A DNA stretch of 56,577 nt from Vreelandella maris (GCF_013371085.1 NZ_JABWCV010000025.1:1-56577); one strand, 5' to 3'; shown: positions 1 through 8,187, numbered from the stretch's first letter. Numbers and translations: made by a program. The notes: generated by a model not told the origin, from the letters alone.

Positions 1-79
1 CCGAACTCAGCAGTGAAACCGCTTAGCGCCGATGGTAGTGTGGGGTCTCCCCATGCGAGAGTAGGTCATCGTCAGGCAC
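1..79 (+). rRNA. rrf: 5S ribosomal RNA, 3' part
   Basis: The first 79 bases match the 3' two thirds of a gammaproteobacterial 5S rRNA, including the conserved GAACTCAG, GCGCCGATGGTAGTGTGG and CCCCATGCGAGAGTAGG segments. The 5' part lies outside the window. It is followed at once by a Rho-independent terminator, so it is the last gene of an rRNA operon read on the + strand. The exact 3' end (about 78-80) is estimated. Confidence 0.97.
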
Positions 80-92
80 CTATACCACGAAG

Positions 93-118
93 AACCCAGC
101 CACCCGGCTGGGTTTTTT
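93..118 (+). terminator. rRNA operon terminator
   Basis: A 9-bp perfect inverted repeat (AACCCAGCC / GGCTGGGTT) separated by 4 bases is followed by a T run. It lies 14 bases after the 5S rRNA and is the expected end of the rrn transcript. Confidence 0.93.
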
Positions 119-218
119 GTTTGCGTGGAAGAAAATAAATAGAGCTGGATAAATGCTATGATGCGCCCCAATGAATTAGGCAGCCATCACCGTTTGTGAT
201 GGACGAAATCGAGGTGAA

Positions 219-1289
219 GTGGTGAGCGAAACGGTACCTACGTCATGGTTAGTTTACTGCCGTCCAGGGTTTGAAAATGATGCGTTAGCTGAAATGCAGC
301 ATCATGCAGCATTAAACGACGTAGCCTGTGAGAAATTCTACGGCGAAGGGTGGGTAAGCTTAACGCGTCTTGATGGCGAACCGATAAATGAGTTACATCG
401 TCAAGCAGCCTTTAAAAAGCTAATTTTTGCACGCCAAAGCTTAGCGGCGTTGCCCGCTCTCACTCTTTCACGAGATGATCGCCTTACCGCTATTTTGGAG
501 CAGGTAAAGGCTAGTCGATGGAACTTTGAGGAAATTTGGCACGAAACACCGGATACCAATGATGGCAAAGCACTGGCTGGGCTGATTAAGGCGCTTACCA
601 AGCCGCTGGAAAGTATGTTGAAAAAGCGGGGTGCGTTAAGGCGTAGCGCGGGCGCACGACGTTTACATATTTTCTGGACTGACGGTGATCAAGTGCAGCT
701 AGCGATGAGCTTTCCAGGCAATCGTAGCGATTTGATTAATGGTATTCGTCGGTTGCGTTTTCCCTCTCGTGCGCCTAGCCGCTCAACGCTAAAGCTGGAA
801 GAGGCATGGCACGAGTTTATTCCTAGGGATGAGTGGGATGAGCGGTTAGCACCGCATATGCAAGCAGCTGATTTAGGTGCCGCCCCAGGTGGCTGGACAT
901 GGCAACTGGTTCAGCGCGGCATGTACGTTTATGCCATTGATAATGGTCCCATGGAATCGCAGTTGATGAAGACCGGCCAGATTGATCATCTCAAAGAAGA
1001 TGGTTTTACCTGGGAGCCTCCGCAGCGTTTGGATTGGCTAGTCTGCGATATTGTTGATAAGCCAGTGCGAGTGTTAGCCATGGTGGAACGCTGGCTGATT
1101 CGTAAATGGTGCAAGGAGGCGATCTTCAACCTCAAGTTGCCTATGAAAAAGCGCTGGGATGAGGTAACGCGTTGCTTAACGGCATTGGAAGAGTCGCTGG
1201 AAAAAGCGGGCGTGCATGCGAATGTATCATGCCGTCACCTCTATCATGATCGGGAAGAGGTAACGGTGCATGTAAGGCTTAAGGATTAG
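219..1289 (+). CDS. rlmM: RlmM, 23S rRNA C2498 2'-O-ribose methyltransferase
   Basis: RlmM uses S-adenosylmethionine to methylate the ribose of C2498 in the peptidyl transferase region of 23S rRNA. The 356-residue product has the family length. An N-terminal THUMP-like region precedes a Rossmann methyltransferase domain whose SAM loop DLGAAPGGW is at residues 218-226; a late KLPMKKRW stretch supplies the lysine expected of the catalytic tetrad. The start is GTG at 219, or the next GTG at 222, behind a GAGGTG ribosome site at 211-216. It stands alone about 100 bases after the terminator of an rRNA operon whose 23S product is its substrate. Family assignment is firm; the choice between the two GTG codons is open. 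Confidence 0.95.
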   Translation: MVSETVPTSWLVYCRPGFENDALAEMQHHAALNDVACEKFYGEGWVSLTRLDGEPINELHRQAAFKKLIFARQSLAALPALTLSRDDRLTAILEQVKASRWNFEEIWHETPDTNDGKALAGLIKALTKPLESMLKKRGALRRSAGARRLHIFWTDGDQVQLAMSFPGNRSDLINGIRRLRFPSRAPSRSTLKLEEAWHEFIPRDEWDERLAPHMQAADLGAAPGGWTWQLVQRGMYVYAIDNGPMESQLMKTGQIDHLKEDGFTWEPPQRLDWLVCDIVDKPVRVLAMVERWLIRKWCKEAIFNLKLPMKKRWDEVTRCLTALEESLEKAGVHANVSCRHLYHDREEVTVHVRLKD

Positions 1290-1308
1290 CGCGAGTGAAA
1301 CCGCAGGC

Positions 1309-1596
1309 TTAATAGCCAGGCTCGTAAATCCGAATAGTTTCATCTTCGGTTAATAGCGGTAAAATACGCTGCATGGCCATTGCCCGCGCTTCGCTGGAGT
1401 GCCACTCCTTCCAAGCGCGGAGGTCACGCCATTTGGTAATCATCAGTCGACGATCGGTATGACCAAGTTCTACCAGTGTTTCACCACCGATGAAGCCCCT
1501 TACGCCTAGAGAAACGCGCATTGCCTCCCGCGCTGCTTGCTCAAATTCTTCTTCAAGACCGGGCATAATTCGCCGTTCGATGATAACTTTAATCAT
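1309..1596 (-). CDS. Antibiotic biosynthesis monooxygenase (ABM) fold protein
   Basis: This 95-residue protein has the pattern of a single ABM-domain (dimeric ferredoxin-like) protein: an N-terminal strand IKVIIERRIMPG, a central helix rich in Glu/Ala, and a later strand followed by WKEWHSSEARAMA. Members are small oxygenases or heme-handling proteins, or have no known reaction. No substrate can be read from the sequence. The ATG start has AGGAAACAG upstream. It is divergent from tusA with only 29 bases between the two start codons, so the two promoters must overlap or lie inside the neighbouring gene. The family call is good; any specific activity would be a guess. Confidence 0.8.
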   Translation of the reverse strand: MIKVIIERRIMPGLEEEFEQAAREAMRVSLGVRGFIGGETLVELGHTDRRLMITKWRDLRAWKEWHSSEARAMAMQRILPLLTEDETIRIYEPGY

Positions 1597-1625
1597 ACTT
1601 TCTGTTTCCTACATCGAGGATATTA

Positions 1626-1880
1626 ATGGCTGATAATACGGGTACATTACCCAGCTTTGACGTGGTATTGGATACCTCAGGACTCTACTGCCCAGAGCCG
1701 ATTATGCTGATGCATAACAAGGTGCGCGATATGACATCAGGCCAAGTGCTCAAAGTGATTGCCACCGATCCCGCCACTACACGAGATGTGCCCAAGTTTT
1801 GTCAGTTTTTAGGGCACGAACTGCTTGAGCAGGACACCGCGTCTGAGAGTAACTACCTCTATTTTATTCGCTTAGCATAA
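1626..1880 (+). CDS. tusA: TusA-type sulfur carrier protein
   Basis: TusA accepts persulfide sulfur from the cysteine desulfurase IscS and passes it to the TusBCD/TusE relay that feeds 2-thiolation of tRNA wobble uridine; homologues also serve molybdenum cofactor and sulfur oxidation. The 84-residue length and the signature LYCPEPIM, with the active-site cysteine at residue 22, fit the family well. Later segments (VIATDPATTRDVPKFC) also match the TusA/SirA fold. The ATG has a GAGGA site 7 bases upstream. It is monocistronic here, divergent from the ABM protein; no tusBCD genes are in the window. Confidence 0.93.
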   Translation: MADNTGTLPSFDVVLDTSGLYCPEPIMLMHNKVRDMTSGQVLKVIATDPATTRDVPKFCQFLGHELLEQDTASESNYLYFIRLA

Positions 1881-1905
1881 ACCTTAGAGATAGCGCGAAA
1901 ACACA

Positions 1906-1944
1906 AGCGAGGCTCAAATCAACATCATTGATGTTGGCCTCGCT
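1906..1944. repeat. Long bipartite stem-loop between tusA and a convergent gene
   Basis: Outer arms AGCGAGGC (1906-1913) and GCCTCGCT (1937-1944) enclose inner arms CAACATC (1920-1926) and GATGTTG (1930-1936), with a 6-base bulge on one side and a 3-base loop. It sits between two convergent genes but has no T run on either side, so it is not a standard intrinsic terminator. It may act as an RNA 3'-end stabiliser or bidirectional transcription block. Confidence 0.6.
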
Positions 1945-1974
1945 CACTAGGCAGCACAGCATTAAGGCACTCGG

Positions 1975-2670
1975 CTAATCGCTTGCCACGACCATCATGG
2001 CTAGCGCCTCAAGCGTTGCCGGATCTTCTTCCAATATACGATTGGCGATATGGCGCTGGAAAAAGTAAACGGTTTGATGGCGAGCGTGAGCGCTGTAAAG
2101 GCACTTATCCCCTAACAAAATCGGTGTCATCGCCGCTTTGTTCTCGTCGGCAAGGAGCGCGTCAAGGCTACCGTCGCTGTAGAGACGCCAGCCGTAAACA
2201 GGCTTCATATGCCAGGGAGTGTTGGGGTGATTCATACACAGCGCGTGGGTGCCCAGAGTGTCGGGTATTTGCTGAATGAGAGTGACTTCTCCGGAAGCCT
2301 CATAATCAAAATATTCAGCTGCGGCGACTAACTCATGGTACTTATGGTCCGGTGGAGAGTCGAAAATCTCTTCCGTTTCAGGGTCGCGGTAACCCACGAA
2401 GTAGCCATTCTCCTGGCTGTTCAGATCATGGCAGGCCGCCAACGTTTCCATCCACGGCACCATGCCAAAGACGCTACCATCTTCTCTTAGCCCCCAGGCT
2501 AAAATAGGCATGCCGTAGTAAGTGTCGGGACTCGCAGCGAGTTGGTACACCATCTCTAGCCCATCTAGCTCCGGAGCTAAACGAACTAGGCACTTTTGCG
2601 CCTGCTGACGCTGACGCACAGTTTCCAGGTCGATGACCTGGGCAGAGCGGGGTGACAGGGATGCGCCCAT
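1975..2670 (-). CDS. Conserved hypothetical protein, 231 residues
   Basis: I do not recognise a characterised family. The product is a soluble, acidic protein without signal peptide or membrane segments. A short basic N-terminus (VRQRQQAQK) is followed by a mixed alpha/beta body with internally similar strands: ILAWGLREDGSVFGMVPW around residues 57-74 and VYGWRLYSDGSLDALLAD around 157-174 share the pattern W-x-L-x-x-D-G-S, suggesting a duplicated domain. The ATG start is supported by a strong AAGGAGGG site. It is convergent with tusA and separated from the DUF3080 gene by 135 bases. It is clearly translated from codon pattern and ribosome site; function unknown. Confidence 0.75.
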   Translation of the reverse strand: MGASLSPRSAQVIDLETVRQRQQAQKCLVRLAPELDGLEMVYQLAASPDTYYGMPILAWGLREDGSVFGMVPWMETLAACHDLNSQENGYFVGYRDPETEEIFDSPPDHKYHELVAAAEYFDYEASGEVTLIQQIPDTLGTHALCMNHPNTPWHMKPVYGWRLYSDGSLDALLADENKAAMTPILLGDKCLYSAHARHQTVYFFQRHIANRILEEDPATLEALAMMVVASD

Positions 2671-2707
2671 TATGTCCCTCCTTGTGCTGCGTGGTCATGA
2701 CATTGGC

Positions 2708-2728
2708 GAAGCAAGTTTGGCTTGCTTC
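2708..2728. repeat. Hairpin GAAGCAAG / CTTGCTTC
   Basis: A perfect 8-bp inverted repeat with a 5-base loop lies in the 135-base gap between the DUF3080 lipoprotein gene (3' end) and the 231-residue gene (5' end), both on the - strand. No T run follows it on the - strand, so at most it is a weak terminator or RNA processing element. Confidence 0.5.
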
Positions 2729-2805
2729 ATTATTATCCTTGCTTATCCACCTTACCTATCAACCAATAGCACAAGTTGCTCATAAGGTTAAGGGTTCTAC
2801 GCTTT

Positions 2806-3795
2806 TTAATTATCTGAGCAAGTTGGAAAGCGAGCTCGTAGCGCTTGATGCTCGGTGAGCGCTTGCTGAAACTGGCCCCAGGGTGCTTGGGCGTTTTCCA
2901 GCGAAAGCCAGCGTGCCTGATAGCGCTGAATCGCTATTGGCTTGTCTACCGGCTGCGCGTCAATTAAGCGGTTGATCGCTGTTAGCCACTGTTGGGCAGT
3001 GTCTACCAAGCGTTCAAGCGACTGTGGTTCCCAGCGCCTCAAGCAGTGTGTGACATCTTTCTGCTGAGCTAATAATGCATTCGCTTCGGTTAAGCGTTGA
3101 GTGGCGAGTAGCAGGGCGCGCAACACTTCGGCGGTCAATGGCTGCTCTTGTAGGGTTTTTAAATGATTTTCGAGGGCTGAGGAGTCTTGCTGCCAATCGA
3201 GGTCAAACTGGTGATCCGTCATTCGCTGAAGATAATCAATGGCTTCAAGCTGGCTTGTAATAGTGTTTTCATCGACGGTAGCTAAAGGCTGGCTTGCGCG
3301 CGAAAAGCTTTTCACCCATTCGCTGGAATCAAAAATAGCGTTCCAACTGACGGCGGGTAACTGAGCTGTTTTAGTGACCGTCAGCTGTTGCAGGCGCGTT
3401 CGGTCTTCATCGCTTAACTGTTCGGGAACATCGCTGTTCCAGCAGGTGCTTAGCCGTTGCCATAGTGTTCGCTCATATAACCACTGCTGGCTAGGAGGTG
3501 CTACTCGACCGAGTTGATTGTTACGCGCCGCTATAAGAGAAGTAATTTGGCATTCGCGTAGCGCATAAATATTCAGCATGCTATCCCTTGTTTCGGGAAT
3601 ATCAATAAGCCGAGCAGAGCGCTCAGGGAAATCGCCAATATTCATGGGATTAGCCCGCTCAATACCTGCTTGGTCGAGGTCATTCGCAAGCTGCTGATGG
3701 TAGGTCTGCCACTGCTGTTCAGCGGGGTGATCACCACAGCCAGCCAGTAAGGCACTTAGGGTTAGCGCTATAAAAAAATTGCCCCGCCAAGCCAT
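2806..3795 (-). CDS. DUF3080-type lipoprotein
   Basis: A predicted outer- or inner-membrane lipoprotein: the first 20 residues form a signal peptide ending in a clear lipobox LLAGC, with the lipid-bearing cysteine at residue 20. The remaining ~310 residues are hydrophilic, mainly helical, with several Gln/Leu-rich stretches. Length, lipobox and overall character match the DUF3080 family of gammaproteobacterial lipoproteins, whose function is unknown; the family call is from memory and moderate. The ATG is preceded by AAGGGAT. The upstream MATE gene stops only 2 bases before this start, so the two are co-transcribed and probably translationally coupled. A link to the exporter is possible but unproven. 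Confidence 0.78.
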   Translation of the reverse strand: MAWRGNFFIALTLSALLAGCGDHPAEQQWQTYHQQLANDLDQAGIERANPMNIGDFPERSARLIDIPETRDSMLNIYALRECQITSLIAARNNQLGRVAPPSQQWLYERTLWQRLSTCWNSDVPEQLSDEDRTRLQQLTVTKTAQLPAVSWNAIFDSSEWVKSFSRASQPLATVDENTITSQLEAIDYLQRMTDHQFDLDWQQDSSALENHLKTLQEQPLTAEVLRALLLATQRLTEANALLAQQKDVTHCLRRWEPQSLERLVDTAQQWLTAINRLIDAQPVDKPIAIQRYQARWLSLENAQAPWGQFQQALTEHQALRARFPTCSDN

Positions 3796-3797
3796 GT

Positions 3798-5216
3798 TTA
3801 TCCCTTAATGCTGATACGCTGCAAACGCCAGGCAAGTAGCAGGGCCGCAGTGCTCAAACCCGCAATCAAACCCATCCAATAGCCATGAACCCCAAGTGGA
3901 GCAACCATGCTACCCATGCCGCGGGAGCCCAGCCAGTGGCCGCCGCCCAAGCCTACAATCCAGTAGGAGAGTACCGTTATCACCATCACGATGCGGGTAT
4001 CTTTATAGCCGCGTAAAGCGCCTGCCAGATTGACCTGTAGTGAGTCAGAGAGTTGGAAGATAACGGCCAAGGCAATGATTGAAAGTGCCAGCGACTGTAT
4101 CTCACTGTTCGAGGTGTAAAGCTCAATAACGGGAATCGCGCTGAACCACAGCAAAATGCTGTTGATAATTGCGACGATCACGCTGATGACAATGCCGTTC
4201 CAGGCGACCTGCCGGGCTAAGGCCAAACGCTGTTGGCCAAGCGTGTTACCCACCCGTACAGTCAGCGCCATACTCAGTGACATGGGCAGCATAAACAGAA
4301 TGGAGGTGAAGCTGAGCGCTATTTGATGAGCTCCCACCGTGACTTCACCAAAACTGGCAATAAAGAGTGCAATGAGCGTGAACAGGGTCACTTCGACAAA
4401 AATAGCCACACCAATGGGAACGCCCACCACCATTAATTCACGTATGCCTAGCCATTGGGGCGGTGTCAGTTTTTGCCAAATCGCAACGCTTTTATAAGTG
4501 CTTCCCCTGCGCGTGTAGTAAGCCATCGCGAGTGCCATCGTCCACATGGAGAGCGCCGTCGCTATGCCGCAGCCAAAAGCGCCTAAGGCAGGCAGCTGTT
4601 GCAAACTAGTGGGAGTCCAGGCACCAAATAAATCAACCAAACCATCGCCGCCGTAGATCAAGAGGTAGTTGGCAGGAATATTCACGCTTAAACCGACCAA
4701 GCTTATCCATAGCGCCGGACGGGTGTGATTCATGCCATCGGAAAACGCTCTAAGCGCCTGAAAAAGGGCGATCCCCGGCATTCCAAAGGCGACAGCTGAC
4801 AGATAGGCGGCAGACTGGCTGGCAACGGCAGGGGGTACATTCATTAATTCAAATATCGGCATGACGACCGACCAGAGCAGTAAGGCCGCGACAACGCCTA
4901 GCAGCAGGGCAACCCAGAGCGCTTGGTGTACTGCTGGGCGGATAGCCGTTTGGCGCTGACCACCCAACAAATGTGCCACAATCGGCGTGAGCCCCATCAG
5001 GGTGCCCGTCATAAACAGCATCAATGGCATCCAAAGGCTGGAGCCTACCGAGACGGCAGCGAGTGACGTTGCATCATGTCGGCCTGTCATCATGACATCA
5101 ACAACACTCATCCCTGCTTGAGCCAGCTGAGCTCCGCAAATGGGTAATGCCAAGTAGACCAGAGCGCGAGTTTCTGGCCAATACACCGATTTAACTTGTT
5201 GAGTGAAACCGCCCAA
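3798..5216 (-). CDS. norM: MATE family multidrug efflux transporter (NorM type)
   Basis: A 472-residue inner-membrane protein with twelve hydrophobic segments in two similar halves, the standard MATE plan; members export cationic drugs and dyes in exchange for Na+ or H+. The stretch PICGAQLAQAGMSVVDVMMTG near residue 25 (quoted as the family's first-helix region in shortened form: LAQAGMSVVD) and later GxxLxxQ-type segments fit NorM. The start codon is TTG at 5216, justified by an AGGAG site 8 bases upstream and lack of a better ATG. First gene of a two-gene operon with the DUF3080 lipoprotein. Substrate cannot be read from the sequence. Confidence 0.9.
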   Translation of the reverse strand: MGGFTQQVKSVYWPETRALVYLALPICGAQLAQAGMSVVDVMMTGRHDATSLAAVSVGSSLWMPLMLFMTGTLMGLTPIVAHLLGGQRQTAIRPAVHQALWVALLLGVVAALLLWSVVMPIFELMNVPPAVASQSAAYLSAVAFGMPGIALFQALRAFSDGMNHTRPALWISLVGLSVNIPANYLLIYGGDGLVDLFGAWTPTSLQQLPALGAFGCGIATALSMWTMALAMAYYTRRGSTYKSVAIWQKLTPPQWLGIRELMVVGVPIGVAIFVEVTLFTLIALFIASFGEVTVGAHQIALSFTSILFMLPMSLSMALTVRVGNTLGQQRLALARQVAWNGIVISVIVAIINSILLWFSAIPVIELYTSNSEIQSLALSIIALAVIFQLSDSLQVNLAGALRGYKDTRIVMVITVLSYWIVGLGGGHWLGSRGMGSMVAPLGVHGYWMGLIAGLSTAALLLAWRLQRISIKG

Positions 5217-5338
5217 TGAGAAGGCTCCTGATCGACGAATTAAACTATAAAAAAGCGATAGGCTAGCAGGGAAGCCTATGCCTTGCTGATCTGTATTTAG
5301 TTTGCCTCTGTGAGGCAGTTATACTTTCTCAAACGGCA

Positions 5339-5932
5339 ATGATAAACGAGGTCAATTTGAATCACGTGCAGGATCGATGGACGCTGGCCGATATTACCGC
5401 GCTCTTTGATGGCATTTTTGCAGAGCATTATCAAACACGCCTAATTCGGGGGGACGATGAACCCCTCTATCGGCCTGCTGATAGCGAAACATCGTATCAT
5501 CAAATTATTTTTGCGCGGGGCTATTATGCCAGTGCGTTACACGAAATTAGCCACTGGTGTATTGCTGGAGAAAAACGCCGCCAATTAGAAGATTACGGCT
5601 ATTGGTATTCGCCGGACGGGCGTAACGCGGAGCAACAAGCTGCTTTTGAAAGCGCAGAGGTTGCTCCACAAGCGTTAGAGTACCTATTTACCCAGGCGTG
5701 TGGCCGTCATTTCCATGTCAGCGTGGACAATCTGGGAGGCGATACAGACGTGGATCGGGAAGCTTTCCAGCAGCGCGTTATGGTTCGGGCAGCGCGCTAC
5801 CAAGATGAAGGCTTACCCCTACGTGCCAAAGCCTTTTGCCATGCATTGAATGTTTACTATCAACAAGGGCAGAAGCTTGAAACAGCTATTGCTCAAGGAC
5901 TTGATAGGTTGCTATGCACACGACTATGTTGA
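5339..5932 (+). CDS. epmC: Elongation factor P hydroxylase EpmC
   Basis: EpmC hydroxylates the beta-lysylated lysine of translation factor EF-P, the last step after EpmB and EpmA. The 197-residue length and the motif HEISHW (residues 68-73), a likely iron-binding pair of histidines in a helix, match the YfcM/EpmC family; GYYASALHE just before it and the GRHFHVSVDNLGG stretch are also typical. The ATG at 5339 has only a weak ribosome site, but no better start precedes the conserved N-terminal region. It is divergent from the MATE gene, with 122 bases between starts. epmA and epmB are not in the window and should exist elsewhere. Confidence 0.92.
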   Translation: MINEVNLNHVQDRWTLADITALFDGIFAEHYQTRLIRGDDEPLYRPADSETSYHQIIFARGYYASALHEISHWCIAGEKRRQLEDYGYWYSPDGRNAEQQAAFESAEVAPQALEYLFTQACGRHFHVSVDNLGGDTDVDREAFQQRVMVRAARYQDEGLPLRAKAFCHALNVYYQQGQKLETAIAQGLDRLLCTRLC

Positions 5933-5977
5933 AGTTGTCTACTATGTAGGTGTTACGAATCATAAGGAGGGAATCTC

Positions 5978-6553
5978 ATGACTCAGCACAATCCAAACGG
6001 ATCAGCCAAGGATGTGGTTGACACCCTAACCACAGATCATCAGGAAATGATGGCGCTGGCAGGCCAAATTAAAGGCTCAAATGACCCACAGTGGCGTAGA
6101 GATATGGCGGATACCTTGATCGCTGAGGTAATGCGCCATGCTGTTGCCGAGGAAATGTACGTTTATCCGGCAATAGAAAAATACATACCGAATGGAACCG
6201 AAGAGGTTGAGCACGACAAACAAGAGCACGATGAAATTGTTCAAGTAATGAAACAGCTGGAAGATTGTAACGCCGTCGATCCGGTTTTCATGGCGCAGCT
6301 CGAAAAGTTAGAAGGATTGTTAAGTCACCATGCAGACGACGAGGAGTCACAGCAATTTCCTAAGATGCGCACCCATATGTCCGGTGCCCAACTCATTGAA
6401 CTAGGTGAAAAAGTAGAGCAGGCCAAAACACTGGCGCCGACTCGTCCGCACCCCAGCGCTCCTCATTCAGAACTCTTCCACAAGAGTGTGGGTGCAGGTG
6501 TAGGCATGGTTGATAGGCTTAGAGACAAGCTCACGAGGCGGAAAACGAAGTAA
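5978..6553 (+). CDS. Hemerythrin HHE domain protein
   Basis: A soluble four-helix-bundle protein of 191 residues. The first ~145 residues carry the histidine/carboxylate pattern of a hemerythrin di-iron site: DHQEMM near residue 20, RHAVAEEMYVYPAIE near 49-63, EHDKQEHDE near 76-84 and LSHHADDEESQQFP near 113. The last ~45 residues are basic and Pro/His-rich and probably extend from the bundle. Such proteins bind O2 or NO, or protect against oxidative and nitrosative stress; the exact role is not readable here. A strong AAGGAGGG site precedes the ATG. It is convergent with the DUF2795 module, suggesting a local stress-gene group. Confidence 0.88.
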   Translation: MTQHNPNGSAKDVVDTLTTDHQEMMALAGQIKGSNDPQWRRDMADTLIAEVMRHAVAEEMYVYPAIEKYIPNGTEEVEHDKQEHDEIVQVMKQLEDCNAVDPVFMAQLEKLEGLLSHHADDEESQQFPKMRTHMSGAQLIELGEKVEQAKTLAPTRPHPSAPHSELFHKSVGAGVGMVDRLRDKLTRRKTK

Positions 6554-6658
6554 ATAAACAAAGGATTTATACAAGCTTAATTTAGATGCTGGTGACCGCA
6601 GACAGTTTTTTAGACGACTTTTGCTAGATATTTTCCTGAAAAGGTAAGGGGGAGCAAT

Positions 6659-6675
6659 GCGCCACTTAGTGGCGC
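6659..6675. repeat. Hairpin GCGCCAC / GTGGCGC between convergent genes
   Basis: A perfect 7-bp inverted repeat with a 3-base loop lies just beyond the stop codon of the zinc-finger DUF2795 gene and downstream of the hemerythrin gene. On the + strand it is followed by TTTAGTTT, so it could end the hemerythrin transcript; the - strand side has no T run. Confidence 0.5.
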
Positions 6676-6676
6676 T

Positions 6677-7192
6677 TTAGTTTACCTGCTTCAACTCGTG
6701 GGTAATATCAGCCATGCTGTGGTAGTGATGGTCGCTAAACTGCTTCAGCAGTTGTATTTCCTGCTTACTCGCATTTCGATAGGCATGATTGATTAGCTGC
6801 TCACGCGTGGCTGGAAAGCTTATTCCATCGAACAGGCTAGCAAAGCGAGCTGCGGATGGGGCTTGCATGGCACGCTGGCCGCCAGTCTTGCTTGGCTGGT
6901 TGTGGGGCACGTCTTCATGAGTACGCAATTCTCCGAAGGCACGCGCGACCTCGGCAGCATCGCGATACTCCTGGTCGGGTAATTGCCGCACGATGTCATA
7001 CACCTCTTGCTCATCGTCACTCAGTGCATCGACGAGTTCGCTGCGTGTTTTCGGGAATTCAATCCCTTTCAGCGCTTTTTCAATATCAGCCGCAGAGACC
7101 GCCTGTTTTGGGTGAGAAGTGAGCATATGCCGCTCGTAAAGTGATTTTTGCTCGAACTCAGCCCCGCATATTTCGCAAGTAAACTGTGCCAT
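6677..7192 (-). CDS. C2H2 zinc-finger protein with two DUF2795 domains
   Basis: The 171-residue product begins with a classical C2H2 finger: C5-x2-C8, then x12, then H-x4-H, ending near residue 26. Two DUF2795-like helical domains follow, about residues 37-90 (ALKGIEFPKTRSELVDAL) and 117-171 (LFDGISFPATREQLINHA), each with the pattern GI-x-FP-x-x-R/K-x-x-L and a C-terminal D-x-E-Y/H-x-x-M-A-D-I type helix. DUF2795 is a small domain of unknown function; a finger of this kind suggests nucleic-acid binding. The ATG overlaps the stop of the upstream gene by one base (TGATG), so the two are translationally coupled. Function unknown; domain calls are good. Confidence 0.8.
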   Translation of the reverse strand: MAQFTCEICGAEFEQKSLYERHMLTSHPKQAVSAADIEKALKGIEFPKTRSELVDALSDDEQEVYDIVRQLPDQEYRDAAEVARAFGELRTHEDVPHNQPSKTGGQRAMQAPSAARFASLFDGISFPATREQLINHAYRNASKQEIQLLKQFSDHHYHSMADITHELKQVN

Positions 7193-8187
7193 CAGCGTAT
7201 CTCCCCCAGCGCTTTTTGGATATCTGCCATCGTTGCGTACTTTCGGCTGGGAAATTCCTTTAATACGTCAATAACGTCATCTGTGGCATGGTTGGTTTTG
7301 GCCTGTTTAATCAGGTCCGCCTTGCTGCTCGGTAAATCGATGCCCTTGAGTGCCTTGGTAATGCCAGCCGCCGATGCCGAATCAGTGGCTGCCTTGCCAC
7401 CGCGCTCACCGCCTTTGCTGCGATCGCCTTCGGGTTCCTTGGCTTCTGGCTGCATGTGCGGCTCGGTGAGCTCGCCACCTTCCAGCGCTTCATTGGGCCA
7501 CTCGCGCTTTTTCAGCCCTAACGTCTTGAATAGGGCCGCCTTGCCGGTGATGGAAATTTGCTCTTCGGCGAGGTTGTCATGCGCTCCGATGAGCAGAAGT
7601 TGAGCATCTTCGTAGTCGAGCAGCCCGCTATCGTCAATATCCAGCCAGCGTTTGTCGGCGAATTTTTCTATTAAGCGCTTGGGGTAGTTCGGTTTAGCGT
7701 CTGGAAAACCGGGGACATCAAGGGAGGGGTTGCGCACCGAGATGATATAACTTGCCTCGGCAAGAATCCCCAGTTCCGCCTGCGCTTTGCCGGGTTTCGT
7801 GGGGTTGGTGAGCCGATAAGCCAAACGCGAACTGTTGTGACGCTCAAAGATAGCGTAGCGCCCCTCTCCAACGGGAATGGCTTCGCCCTGTTCCTGCTCG
7901 CCACGGGTTTTGGTAGCGTACTCGAGCGGCGCTAGCGCCTCGCCAATGTTTGTTGGCTTGCCTATCATGTCGTTCATCATCCACTCTCGTGCGGTAGACG
8001 ATGGCTTGCCATGGCTAATCTCAGGCATGCGCTTTTTGCCCACCAGGAATAATCGAGCGGTATCTTTATCGTCTGGCGCTAGCACTAAGTAAAGGCGCTG
8101 AACGTCTTCAATGTTTTCGACCCGCGGTGTATTGACCTTGGGCCGATAGAAAAAATAGATATCTCCCTTTTCAACATAATCCTTCAT
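7192..8187 (-). CDS. Hypothetical protein with C-terminal DUF2795 domain
   Basis: A 331-residue soluble protein in three parts. Residues 1-~215 form an alpha/beta region I do not recognise, starting MKDYVEKGDIYFFYRPKV and containing LYLVLAPDDKDTARLFLVGKK and YAIFERHNSSRLAYRL; the strand-rich text resembles a regulatory or binding fold rather than an enzyme. Residues ~240-275 are charged and low-complexity (EGDRSKGGERGGK). Residues ~278-331 are a DUF2795 domain (ALKGIDLPSSKADLIKQA ... YATMADIQKALGEI) closely like those in the next gene. A strong AGGAGGTG precedes the ATG. It is the first gene of a two-gene operon with the zinc-finger DUF2795 protein. Confidence 0.78.
   Translation of the reverse strand: MKDYVEKGDIYFFYRPKVNTPRVENIEDVQRLYLVLAPDDKDTARLFLVGKKRMPEISHGKPSSTAREWMMNDMIGKPTNIGEALAPLEYATKTRGEQEQGEAIPVGEGRYAIFERHNSSRLAYRLTNPTKPGKAQAELGILAEASYIISVRNPSLDVPGFPDAKPNYPKRLIEKFADKRWLDIDDSGLLDYEDAQLLLIGAHDNLAEEQISITGKAALFKTLGLKKREWPNEALEGGELTEPHMQPEAKEPEGDRSKGGERGGKAATDSASAAGITKALKGIDLPSSKADLIKQAKTNHATDDVIDVLKEFPSRKYATMADIQKALGEIR

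Noticed and set aside
6820..7122. Small open frames on both strands inside the zinc-finger DUF2795 gene
   Set aside because: They are shadows of the coding frame with no initiation signal.
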